Shown here piece after piece: positions 1 to 12,080 of a DNA stretch of 64,000 nt. Both the position numbers and the translations under genes were made by a program. Positions within the stretch are counted from its first letter, which is position 1. Every line of letters begins with the position of its first letter. The notes beneath the pieces were generated by a model, which searched no databases, was not told the DNA's origin, and saw only the letters and a list, made by a program, of their open reading frames with translations. This DNA is from Baylisascaris procyonis (Eukaryota > Nematoda > Chromadorea > Rhabditida > Ascarididae): contig JAZARR010000082.1 in assembly GCA_037389465.1 (NCBI GenBank), forward strand, positions 5,940,501 to 6,004,500, given 5' to 3'.

Positions 1-3000
1 ATCAAAAAGGTCATTTTTGTAAGGTTTATATTCACATATATCCTGTCTGACACAATCTTTTTCTTATATAGTCTTCATTCTCTGCGATGATGGACGTTTT
101 CAAAAGAAAAAGAGCAAAACTTTGATCCATCGATTTGAATTGTTAATGATCACTCTATCGGTATGATCAAATCATAAACTGATCGATGATCGGTTCTATC
201 TATATGTCACCCACAAATGTGAACGTATTTATTTCAAATTGATGAAAAATTGTAAAGCTGTCTGATCTATCGGTCGAAAACATTTGCAGGAGTGAAAACT
301 GATCGACAGCAAACATTAATTTCCATCTTTTCACACATTATTCAATCGTTCTTTATCTACAATATGACATCACTATATACTCAAATTGCCTATCAATATT
401 GAGTTGTTCTTTCGGGACGTTCATCGATGTTGTCTGTATAAGTGATGTTGTATCTGAGAATTCATTCGTTTCTAGCTGTTTGGTTTTTTATTTATTTCTT
501 CTTATCGTCGACAATGCATCTCATAAATTAATTGCTCGTTACCTATTCAATCATATGCACTCTTGACAATCGAATGTCTGTTGGTTAGCGATTGCAAGAG
601 GGCGACAAAATTTATGATGGACGTTGTGTTAAGCACAGGAAGTAGCAACAAAAGTAGCAATAATATAACATCAATGCGCATTTATTCAGCGTTAACCCCT
701 CACAAGCAGTGTGCCACAATTTCATCGATAAGAGTAAGTGTAAATGTTGAGTGATATGAGTATATACGGCTGTTCTTCAATGTAGCAGAATTATTGCCCC
801 GTCAATATCGACAAGTGTTCATTGAATGTGAACGAGGGCAGCAATAGGCATAGTATCGTCTGGTCGGATTGAACAGAAACGTTTCCCATCTTATCCTCCC
901 CTTCCTTATCCCGATTGCTCTTCTTTACAATTTATGCGATTACGATTGCTCGACGTTATTACAACACACTCCATTGCACATTGCTCATCTTTTCATTTGA
1001 AATTTTAGACAAGGAAAATTCATGCTGGACAGTAAAAAAGCACATATTTAGGAAGTTTCGTTTTTTTTTTCTCACTTTTCTATTATGACGCCTGTTGGCA
1101 GTGTGAAGTCAACGAGTAGAGTTATCTTTCCCTTTTACATCCTTTATTACAGTCATTATTTTATGAATAGTGCATTTAGTGTTAAGTGAGAGCGACATCA
1201 AATAATCAATGCTACAAGCGTCGGTAAATACTGCATGATAACAATACTGTTAATTTTTAGTGAGAGTTTCTTCGAATCAGATCTACAGGCCCAATTAAAT
1301 AAACTTTCAATAATGAGTAATTAATATCGAAAATGGCCCGAATATTAAATGATTTCCAATGTTGATTCAATGAAAAATTGTCTTGTGAAGTGTTAAAAAG
1401 CATTTTCAAGTGGAAAAAAGAATTTTTTTTTTCGCCGAAAAAAAAAGAAGAGAATTGCTCGCGCAGTATACTATCTTTTATTTATATTTATCTAATTGAG
1501 TGGTTCGTTGAATAGATAATTGATTTATTCTAGTTAATTTTTAAAAAAATTCCATAATTTGCTTTGCTATTTTTTTCTTGTTTGAAATAAATTTGAACAA
1601 AAAAAAAAACAAAAAAAAATTAGCACAACAAAAAAAAATCACTCTATCAAAATGCAATTTATTATACATAAAAAAGTAGGCGATGAGAATTTTATTGCTT
1701 GTAATTGTTTTTGAAAAATGTATAGGCTTATGACATTTTTTAAGCACTCGAATATTCTATTATACCTGTTACTATTGAATAACTTGAAGAAAAGAAAACA
1801 TGAATGAAGATGAGCGTATATCTATCACTATGTTCAACTTTTGCACAAAACTATCATTTCTGCATATGAATTGCCATATTTGTGCCATTCGAGATTTATG
1901 CAAAGGTAATCTATAAATGAGAATGACCAATCGAGAGGCAATTTTTCGAGAATAATATGACAGTTGCTCACATTATGATGATGTATCGCTTAACACATTT
2001 CCGTGTGACAAGCGTACCAAGAATTATCGTAACCCTATAATTATATTTTCGCTCTACAATTGCCTTCGTCTAGAATAATGCTAAAGCAAACGTTTTCTTT
2101 ATTTTGAAAAAAAAAAGGAGGAGCATGAATATTTATAAGAGAGAATAAGAATAAAATGAAATATAATTAGAAGTAAAATAAAAAATCGTGTACTTTATTT
2201 TTTGAAAACTTTTTTTTTCTGTTATGATAAACTAAACTAATGAGAAGATAATATATAGATTATTTGTGTCGTCGATTGATTGATAGGAACGGTAGATAGG
2301 AAGAACTTTATTGTGGCAAAGTTCTTTGGAGAAAATGATTTCAACGCTTATTAGCTGATTTTATTGATGAGTCTAATAGCGGAACTGAATAATATGAAAA
2401 GTTTTACTTAACAAAAAATCTCTGTTGTTATTTTACCTTAATAAAAAAAGTTTCTATGCTTCCTTTAACTTAAAAAAAGTTTCTATTCTTACTTTAATTT
2501 CAGAAAAAAAGTTTATATTCTTTAAGTTTTCAAGTGATATTATGCAGCGATATGATATTGAGCGAACATTCTTTCGCTCATTTATGTGCCTTTAAATTTG
2601 AAACACATAATGATTGTGAATGCGATATAACGGAGATAACAATAATGTCGAATAAATGCAATTTATGCGGGACAAGTTTTGAATAGTGTTGCGTTATTGA
2701 ATCGGTTAATCGTTTACCGAAATGTGCCAATATTGTTCATCGTCTCATCAAGGTGATTTTATGTGTGCGTCTATAAAGAATTATGACTTATAAAGAGGGA
2801 AAAATGCACATCACTGAGAGAGAGAGAGAGGGAACAATTCTTATTGTGCATCAATATCCTCTAAGATTATTTATTGCCCGCCGATCGGGGTGGGGTAATA
2901 AACTTGCTAAACGCAACATTCAATACATTCAATTACGTTAACTGCATAAAACGAGTTGTTACTTTTTTTAACGATTTTTCGCGCTAAAACTTCTCGTATA

Positions 3001-3702
3001 GTTGTCGCCGTTGTTGTTATCTTCTTTGCTATCACTGCATATTTTACATCGAAATAAACTTAAATGGCAACTGCCTAATTAATGAAGATATTTTAATTAA
3101 TCGTGCTTTGTTTTTGTTTTTTTTTTAAATTATTCTAAAAATATATTCCTGCAATGGTAAATAAGTGAGAAAAAAAAGTTTAAGTTGAAAATGATTGCAA
3201 AAATTTTCGCATTATTTTTTTTTTGAAAGAAAAAAAATTCAGAAAATTGAAATTCTTTTAGTCGTACGAATTGATCATGAATGCTATTGATCATCGAATA
3301 GCAATAAGGCATTTTTTTTTATCATATTGCAAAGCATTAAGAAGTATTCATTTCAATTACAAATTTTTGATTGTATTCCACTCATGTTGGTTTCTTCTAC
3401 AGCTTATTTGAACCTTGTTGGGTGCATCTTAGAATATTCCATTTTCTGAAAAGAAATCCTCTTGCACTGTTGCGAAAATTTACAATAAAAGTTGTATTTA
3501 CATCCCACATTCAACGTGGATTGATTAACACTATTTACTGCATCAGTAACAGTTGCAATAAGGTGAGAAAATGCAAACAGATATGGAAGTAAGGTGAATT
3601 ATTGAAGATTTTTATTTGTTTTCAAAATTATCTTTTACAATGAATGAGTTTGTAATAGGACTGCGAAATTCCATTCACATAATTCAAATTTTCAAATTTC
3701 AG
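1..3702 (+). other. Probable intron upstream of the MEIS-type homeobox exons
   Basis: I see no exon here that I can support. The first recognised homeobox exon (3703) begins inside the tryptophan codon at the start of homeodomain helix 3, so the earlier homeodomain exon must lie upstream. I looked for an exon ending in the expected Val-Asn-Asn-Trp coding sequence and found none, so it is probably beyond the left edge. The stretch is AT-rich with homopolymer runs and a short GA run near 2815-2831. Small open frames, such as one at 563-754, show no family resemblance. Confidence 0.55.
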
Positions 3703-5142
3703 GTTTATAAATGCCCGAAGGCGGATCGTTCAACCAATGATCGATCAAAGCAATCGGGCTGGTCGACCAAATGGTGTTAATGTTTTCAAGAATCGTAGGA
3801 GGAAAAGCAGCGGACAAAGCCCTGGACCATCACCTGGTAAATTACTCACTCATTTCTTGTAAATAAATCGTGCAAATTAAGAACTATTCAAAAAAATATG
3901 CAGTAGTTTTGACAACTCACTTATAACTCATACTAGTACCACATAACTTCCTTTGAATTCTTAATTACATTTATTGGCTCAAAATTCGTTTAAACAGAAA
4001 GAGTTTTTCTGAAATCTTCGGTCAGCTGTGGCATGTATCTTTCATTGCAATCGTTCAAAGTAAGCCTACCATTTTCCTCGATTCTCTAGAAGAAAATATT
4101 CGTTTTGATTCAAAGACACCTCTTTAGTTAAAAGTCTGCCCCTCGAAGAACCCTGAAAATCCGGCTTTTTTATATGAAAAAGTTATTATATTGTAATTTT
4201 CGTTGTTAAAATGAGGAAGGATGTTTTTGATCCTTGCAAAACTTTCTTTTTCGATATGTTCTATCGAAAACCAATAAAATTATGAAATCTAGCCGATAAA
4301 ATCCTTCTTATTTTGGATGCGCTTTTAATTCGGAAAATTTTTTTTAGATCTTCTTGGAGTGACGCATAATTATAGTCCTGATAATGGGCAGCTAGCAGCG
4401 GCAGCCGGCTATCCAGCACAAGCGATGTTTCCCGGCAATCCGTATGCAGCAGGAATGGGTCATCCAGCATTTCCCAATCCTGCGTAAGTATCTTCTTTAT
4501 TCTATATTGATGATCGTTCCGAGTTCCTTGAATAGATTCTTCAAATTGAGATGACCATAAAAATTTTGCGTCTGCTCGAAAATCCGTTTCCAAATATTAT
4601 TACGCAGATAATCCTGCAATAGAGCAGGATACATTGAAGCTCCATCGTTTTCGTCTTTCTTTCTTTCCCCTTTATCCATTTTCCTTTTATGTTGCACTAG
4701 TTTTCATATCTCTCCATCATATATGGTGTTGAATTTTTAAAAACTTCTATGCGTGTTTCATGAATGCCTTAGAGGAATTGCAGTAATGCAAAACTTCCAT
4801 CCAGAAAATATTCATTCTGTTAGTGTAATATTTGTTTAAGTCACAATGCAGTTGGTTATGCAGATGTTTTTTCCTTTACTTTTTTTCCTAAGCAAATCTT
4901 TCAGGGAAATTGAGAAGAAGTTGATTATAATTGCAATAAATCTCACTAACTTCTTATAAAACATCTGAGAGTAGTGGTTATAAGCGTAATATTACTGTAA
5001 TTGCAGTGCATTAACGGGACATATGTTCATGCCGGGTCCAATGAGCCACATGATGGCGCCCTATAATGCCGCACAAACGCAGATGGGTGCCAACGTTTGG
5101 ATGGAATCTCTTATGCCCGGTCATATGTCCATGGATGCATGA
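3703..5142 (+). CDS. unc-62: MEIS/homothorax TALE homeobox protein, C-terminal three exons (partial)
   Basis: Three plus-strand exons, 3703-3836, 4348-4483 and 5007-5142 (stop TGA 5140-5142), join in consistent phase and encode about 134 residues. The first exon continues a split Trp codon into FINARRRIVQPMIDQSNRAG, which is helix 3 and the tail of the MEIS/PREP/homothorax homeodomain; FINARRR is the DNA-contacting helix of TALE proteins. A basic stretch (KNRRRKSSG) follows, then an Ala/Pro/Gly/Met-rich tail typical of MEIS C-termini, ending HMSMDA. Boundaries are tttcag/gtaaat, tttttag/gtaagt and ttgcag/stop. Known family role: a nuclear cofactor that binds DNA with PBX/EXD (CEH-20) and HOX proteins. 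AATAAA motifs at 5747 and 6463 are candidate poly(A) signals. Missing: start, MEIS-A/B domains and homeodomain helices 1-2. The symbol assumes nematode orthology. Confidence 0.93.
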
Positions 5143-7554
5143 TAGCACATCTCCAATGAGATGCAATAATCTAATCGCTCAATTTTTGCTTCTATCGTAT
5201 TCCAATTCGCCTAATCCAATCGTCAATCGATTTAATTAAAATCGCTTTTTCAAGGATTTTTCAAAAAAAATTGTCTAAAATGCAATTCTAATTACCATAT
5301 AACGTTTTAACGTTGTAGAAAATAGGCGACAATAACGTTATTTAAAACAAACTAATATAGTGTTGAAAATGGAAATTTTTTTAATTGAAGCATTGAAAAA
5401 GAAAATAGCGTTCGGTATACGATGAAGCGATAAATTTTTGCGTTGTTTTTTTCATTTTTTTTCTTTGTTTTATGTAAAAATGTTGCGATTGAATTAAACG
5501 TGCTTTTCGATATACAGGGCGCTTTTGAGTTGACATTTTGCTACTTTCACCAAGTGCATATGACGGGCGCTATTATCCATGACCGATTGTTTTATTGCTG
5601 CTCTCTCTTTCTTTCTTTCCTAATTTCGTTTTTTTTTCTCCTCTTCCCTTGTTTTCTTTGTGTTACATTAGTTTTCACATTCTCTTCATCATTTTTAGTG
5701 TTGAAATTTGAAAAAAAAATTTTATTGTTTGATAAATTTTAGCAGTAATAAATATGGCTCATTTGAATTTCCTCCAATCCGATTCGAATTGCCCTGAATA
5801 GATTTGAATGATAATTTCAATGATTTACAGAATCGTAATTCTCATGAAGTATAGTTTCCGGAGAACTTTCTTTTCAAATATTGAATTCCTAGAGAAATAA
5901 TTTTTGAAATACTATTTTCTTCCAGAAATTTTTTTCAATCGTATAAATGATCAAGAACTATTTAATTGCGCAAATGAAGATTAATATTTATTCATTACGA
6001 TATATTTAGCTAGCATTTATATTAGGCTTATCTATTTTATTTTCGCTCCTGCGGTCTTCCAATCCTTTGCATTTATGCAACTCGTTTTGGCTTACGAAAT
6101 AGTTTCTGCGCGCAATTTTAAGTGAAATTAATCACTCTCAATTCGAGTTTAAAATGCTGATAAAAAGAAGGAAATAAAATATCGATAAATGAATTTAGTT
6201 CATTTAATTCGCAGGTATCTACTTCTTGGCGCCAATCGAAACAGGGTATTCTCAATTAGCTGCGAATATTTGTCCATATTTCGTCTGCCCTGAGCGCTTT
6301 GGCTATTTGTTTGTTATATTGTGTAAGATGAAGAAACAAAAAAAATTCTTATATTATGTATTTCAGTTTATAAATGCAAAAAGTTGTTTTTTTTTGCAAT
6401 GAACTTTCGTTTTTTTTTTTTGAGATGAAAGTAATATTTTTGTGATCTGAGCGTTATGTTGAAATAAAGATTGGTATTTCGTTAAAAGTGTTTCGATATC
6501 AATTAATATATTTTTTATCACATTTTCATACATATTCCATTACAACTAATAAACGAATAATTAGACAATATTCAGCTATTGTAAGTGAGTAAGGAAAATC
6601 CTGAAATTTGGAAGGGAAAACAATCCTTTACAAAGACGTGTAGGTCATAGCTATTTTATGTGGTAAATATAAGTATGGTTCATGCATGGGAAAATTCCAT
6701 CTCACATAATTCATTCCTTATCTTTGATTCGCTAGTGATTCGTTTAGAAATGAGTTTAATAAAAAAGCGCAGTAGCATATTTCTCGATGAATTGAACATC
6801 CGCTAAATTATGCAAAAGTTTTTGAAACCATCGCAACAGTGACGCAAGTTATTCACTGAAAAACATCAAAAGTATTTTTTTCTTTCAAAGATTTCCTCTG
6901 CTTCCTTTGTGTTATTTGAGACGTTATTTCCGATAGAATGAAATCACCTTTGAGGAGAAGTTTAAAGCAAAGATGACCGAACATTTAACAGCGACAATTT
7001 ACAATAATTTGCGTAAATTGTTTGTCAGTTTGTCACTCATCGTTCACAGGCACTTTTGCATTTCCTTCCGCTCGAAGCAATTGTACATAAGCAATGCAAT
7101 TATTGATAGGTAAGTTTTGAGTGGGCTATTCTTTCGACAAAAAGGTACCAAAGTATCATTGAAAAGCTAAGAAGATATGCACTTTTGCTCGTTGCTCATC
7201 TTAAAAACTCGTTACAAAAAATGCTAATAAAAAATAAATATAAAATAATGCCTTCACATTGATCGATTCTATAAATTTCCGGCGAAAGATTCATTTTTTT
7301 TCCCGATCCGAAGATATAACACCAAAATTTATGCAAATTTCTCAGCATTTTTAAATGTCTGCGCCTTCTCTCGAATTTAATGGGCGAATATGATTTACGA
7401 AGTTGGTGGTGAACTGTTTATTTTACTTACTAATTTTCGTAACAGCAGCTTCACTGGTCGATCATTAGAAAATACAAACGGAGAAAGACATAGACAAACA
7501 TGTATACAAACATATACGCGCACATAAGACTTTCCTATAAATCGTCACATATAG

Positions 7555-7575
7555 GACGTCACCATGGGCGCCCAT
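7555..7575. other. Palindrome ATGGGCGCCCAT next to GACGTCAC
   Basis: A perfect 12-bp palindrome occupies 7564-7575, directly preceded by GACGTCAC at 7555-7562. Such GC-rich dyads are uncommon in this AT-rich surrounding. The ATG at 7564 opens only a 14-codon frame. No function can be assigned. Confidence 0.3.
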
Positions 7576-8856
7576 AGAAAGCAAGTGAAGATTGGCAGAA
7601 ATTTGTAAAATTTGAAAAAAGCAATGGAGTTCTTTTTCCGAAGAGAATGTGTATGCGTAACATGAAAATAGTTATATGTGGGCAAACTTTCAAGAAATCA
7701 AAAAATTGTTCACTTCCGCTGATTCAATCCATAAAGGCACAATGGAATAGAAATTATATGCCAGATCGATTATGATACCATTCGTTTTTTACGTACGTAC
7801 TTTCAAATTAAGACGTGTATAGGTTTTTTTCCAAAATTCTTTAAATATTGAGGCTTTATTTACTGAATCTTTTAGATTGAAAAGCTGCTAAGATGGCTAA
7901 TTTTAATGCAAGTCATTCAGCGAGTAAAAAAAAAGCTTTTAGTCGAGCAGTTGCACCATCATACAAAAATTTTCTAACATTATCACACTATGAACACCTG
8001 ACATAAACATTAAACTTTTACTTGATGATTTGTGGCTGTTGTTTGTGAAAAAAAGAAACAATCAAGCTGCAGGAACAATAGTCACAGTTTAACGTATTTG
8101 AAAAGCTTTCATAATGTTCTATGTTGCAAATAACACCTTCAAAAAAAAAGAAGTCTATACACTATGCGAATTTTCCCGTATATTTAGAAAGGTTCATTTT
8201 TAAAAAGTTCTGTCAATTTTTTCGAAAAAAAATTAAAAATTCCAACTTCATATAAATTCAAATATCGATCTTGATGTAATTTATCGTCAGTTAAGAACTC
8301 GTCATGAAATGAAAAAAAAAAGGAAATTCTTTCACTATTAGATATTTTGTTAGGATAGCACGCTTTTTTTTTATTGGTAGAGAAATATGGGAAAGCAACG
8401 ACATTTTTAGCCGAAGCATTTGTTAATTTATGATGGCTGCTGTAGAAGTTATAAATCACTTGATGCCAGAAGTTATCGCCATCTCATGGTCATGTCTCAT
8501 CGCTTAAGAGCAATCAAAAATGAACCTCATAGATCGCAATCTGATCATTTAAGTTGAACTAGATCGACTATCTTCCACGGATTGCTCGATATTTAATGGG
8601 GAACTTTCGTATAAAGAAAATTTATGGAAATTAGAAACAACTATTTTTGATAATGTTTTAGCTTGCTATAAGATAATAGTTAAATATACTCAAATATCAT
8701 CAGTGAAATTAGTAACGACTTCACCGAACCATTAAAACGGTTGGCGTTAAATGTCATAAAAACAGATTACCACGGCTCCCTTCCCTCCGGCACGACTGAA
8801 ATCCCCCTTCTTCCATTCTCCTCTCTCTTCTCGCTCTCTCCTTTCTTTCCTTGTAG

Positions 8857-8937
8857 GAAACTAATGAAACTCCAAATGGGAAATTATTGTCCCCATTAGT
8901 CAAAAGTGTTCATGATGATATAAAATATGCTCCATAA
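8857..8937 (+). other. Orphan exon-like segment ending in a stop codon
   Basis: A long pyrimidine tract ending ttccttgtag (8847-8856) looks like a strong 3' splice site. It is followed by 26 open codons ending TAA at 8935-8937; the peptide begins ETNETPNGKLLSPLVK. No partner exon was found. Joining it to the homeobox exons does not keep this frame. It may be the last exon of a small unrecognised gene, an alternative 3' exon, or chance. Confidence 0.2.
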
Positions 8938-9520
8938 CGTTGCAAAATTCGTGCATATATTTTGTGTCTACTAAATTGCCCGAAATATAATAATCACTAT
9001 GGTCATAAAGCCTTATGAAGGGCTTATATGAGAATGTCACATGAATATAGGGATCTTGATTATTATCCCTCCCTACGGCTATGAAAAATTTTTGTTATCA
9101 TTTGCTCTTTCCTCAAAAATTTCTCGATGAAAATTGGGAAAAATTGTTATTTCAAGGTCGAAACGAATGTTTTGGCGAAGAAATTTTTACAACGACGAAA
9201 GCGTGGGAGTTCGTATTATTTTTTTTCCACAAAAATTTTTATTCACACAACTTTGTTGTTATGATGGGCGAATTGACGACCGCATTCTAACGAGAAGAAA
9301 AAAGCTATGCTTTTTTGTTACGATTCGTTTCGATCAGTGGCTGTTTCAAAGGAAACTTTTCTTTTAAGTCGTCGAAAAAAAAACAGCAACTAAAAATTAA
9401 AACTGAGTGTAACATGCAAATAAGAATAGTAAATGTCTGCTACAAGAGGCGTTGTGTACGTTCAAATAAAAATTAGGACGACCTGATCCTGACATATCAT
9501 TCAACTCTACTGCATCAGTG

Positions 9521-9522
<2 letters not shown>

Positions 9523-9583
<61 letters not shown>
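9523..9583. repeat. (AT)n microsatellite
   Basis: An uninterrupted AT dinucleotide run of about 61 bp in intergenic DNA. The minus-strand open frame across it, an alternating Tyr/Ile run, is an artefact of the repeat. Confidence 0.95.
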
Positions 9584-9585
<2 letters not shown>

Positions 9586-12080
9586 TGTTCGCAATTTTTC
9601 TTGAAGTTATTATATGAATTTCGAGGTTGTTATAAGGTTTTGTTCTAGGACATCAATCACACCGACTGATATCTCATTGTTCCACCTTCGATTATTGACA
9701 GTTTGAAGTTACCTGACAGAGAAAAGATAAATACATACGTATGCAGCACAACAGCATTACAATATGCTTTATAAATGCATAAATGCAAAACTATGTGAAA
9801 ATGGGAGCAATTATAGTTGGAAGTCACTTAATGTTATCGGCATATTGTTCAACTAACCATCACTACTATATAAATCCTTTTTAATATTTTTTGTGAATGC
9901 AAATTTTACAATGTTGTTTCAATGCAGCAGCATAGTGGGTATGAGTCTAATGAGAAATGGCTAATGAACGTACGAACATTTGGCTAACAATTTTCGTATA
10001 TTATTGAGTTTATAGAAGTGCTATATTGATTATTATTTATTGATAAGTTTAATTACATATCGAAAAATAAAATGACAACTTTCGGCTACGATATTTAAGC
10101 GTTATTCAATTTTCTAAAGCATCAACATTATATTTAGTTTGTTGAATCATGAGGATACGTCAAATAAGTGTTGAATTGATGAATGTTTGTAAAGTAATGA
10201 ATGATATAATGTGAAATAGATTATTTTTGCGTTTGTGAATGGCGTATTTCGATCGCCGTCGATTGAATAAGATAAATGCAAAACAACACATCACCATTAT
10301 GTCAATCTATCGTTTAAAATTTCCCGCATCGCTCATTGCTAACATTTTGTTGTTTTCTCATTGTCTATCATCATTTACAAATTGTCCCATGAAAATGTCA
10401 AACTCTATATGAAATTTTAGTCTTTTTTCTTTTTTAGCAAAAATACAATGTAAATAATAGAAATTATATTCAAATTAATCGTTTTAGACGCACTCATTCA
10501 TAAGGAATCATCTGAATTGAAAAAAAATTCGCTGAGAAGAAATTTTATTTCTTTTCTCCAATATTTTAAAATAATAATACGATAAATATTTATCAAAATA
10601 AAGAGTGGTCTCTGTTTATGGTCTCTGTCTACATCTCTGTTCACCTATATGTACCTTTACCTGTATACCTGCCCATTCATGCGTTCATCTTGTTGATTGC
10701 TCTCATTTATTGAAGAGAAGCAAAATGAGTTATCACAATGCGATAATCGTTTTGTTTAAAGTTAATTTTTTTGAGAGGATATTCTCATCGATTCGAAAGA
10801 ATAATACAAAATAAAGAAAGAGAAATTTGAATCATTTGACTTTGAAAATCACCAATCACATAGATTTAGGTGATAAATCAAATGTAAGTGCGAACGATAG
10901 ACGCCAAATGTGCTACACACTAGGGAATCATCGATGCTGAACATGAAGATGGCGGCATTTGATTAGAACTAGAATTAGTGGGGCAAAAGAAATTAGGCAT
11001 TTTTAGAAAACGCTGAAAACGTTTTCATTTTCTAACAAGTAAATTTCGACAGTTTGTACATGAATAAATTAATAGAAAATAATGTCAATTTTTGAATATA
11101 GAAATATAGCGATTTGAAGAAATTATAAGTGTGCGCCGATAAAATTGTAGATTGCGCATTTTTTCAATAATGGTTTTTTTTTGCATTTTCCTCTTCTGTA
11201 TCGAAGGATAATATCAATGAGCCGATCCTCATAACTTTTGATGCTTGACAACCCTGCAATGACAGCAGTATATGTTAGCGAAAAAAGACACACCAATATG
11301 TTTTAATGCTCATCGACAACGAATGAATTTTTTTTCTTGAAAGATTTGAATGATCTTAAGAAAATAAATTTGCACCTCTAAAATAAGTGCTGCTTCGTTC
11401 AAAGATTCAGATAAAAATTTAATAACTTATGGTGATATATGTGGTTTTGCAATAAAATATCAAGAATGTATTGGATGTATTTGTTTACTGCTTCCCGTGA
11501 AAAGAGCCCGAAATTGTTTCCGATGGTACAAATGAAAAAATTTAGGACGTGCGTTTGCATGAACATCACCGAACAGACATTGAGATAAGTGAATTACTTT
11601 GTTAGTAAAGAATTCTTCATTGCAGCTACATCAATATGAAATATTTTATGAAAGATGATGAATAACAGTAGTGCTATTGTAACTGTAGTACTTAATAAAT
11701 GATACGAAATTGTATGCGGACATCCAAGCAATTCAAATAGAAATGAATAATGAAATATTTCAAATCAAAACTGTTAACGGAGATTATAATGGAAGGTGGT
11801 GAAAGCAATGCTATTGGAAGGATTGAACCCTAGACGATTTTGCAGTAGTTAAAAATTTTGAGCAGTAGTTCAATTTGAGAAGTTCGATTGAATTCCATTT
11901 TGAATAAATTTTTTAAATTTAGTAAACAAAATTTAAGTGGATTTAAAGCAGTTTTAAGTAATACCGGCACTAATAATATTCATTTTTGAACGCAGGAAAC
12001 ATACTTCACAAGAAATTTCAATTCATCGGCATAACTTCCTAACGGAATTGATTTAATTTGGAGTTTTCGAAGAAAAAATC

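Larger units (their letters stand above)
5143..12080. other. Space between convergent genes
   Basis: This stretch lies between the plus-strand homeobox stop and the minus-strand LRRC9-like stop. It should hold both 3' UTRs. It contains two AATAAA sites on the plus strand (5747, 6463), a pyrimidine-rich run at about 8770-8856, an (AT)n microsatellite, and one orphan exon-like segment (8857-8937) treated separately. The remaining open frames are short and show no family resemblance. Confidence 0.5.

Noticed and set aside
9397..9594. Minus-strand open frame with an alternating Tyr-Ile run
   Set aside because: It translates the (AT)n microsatellite.
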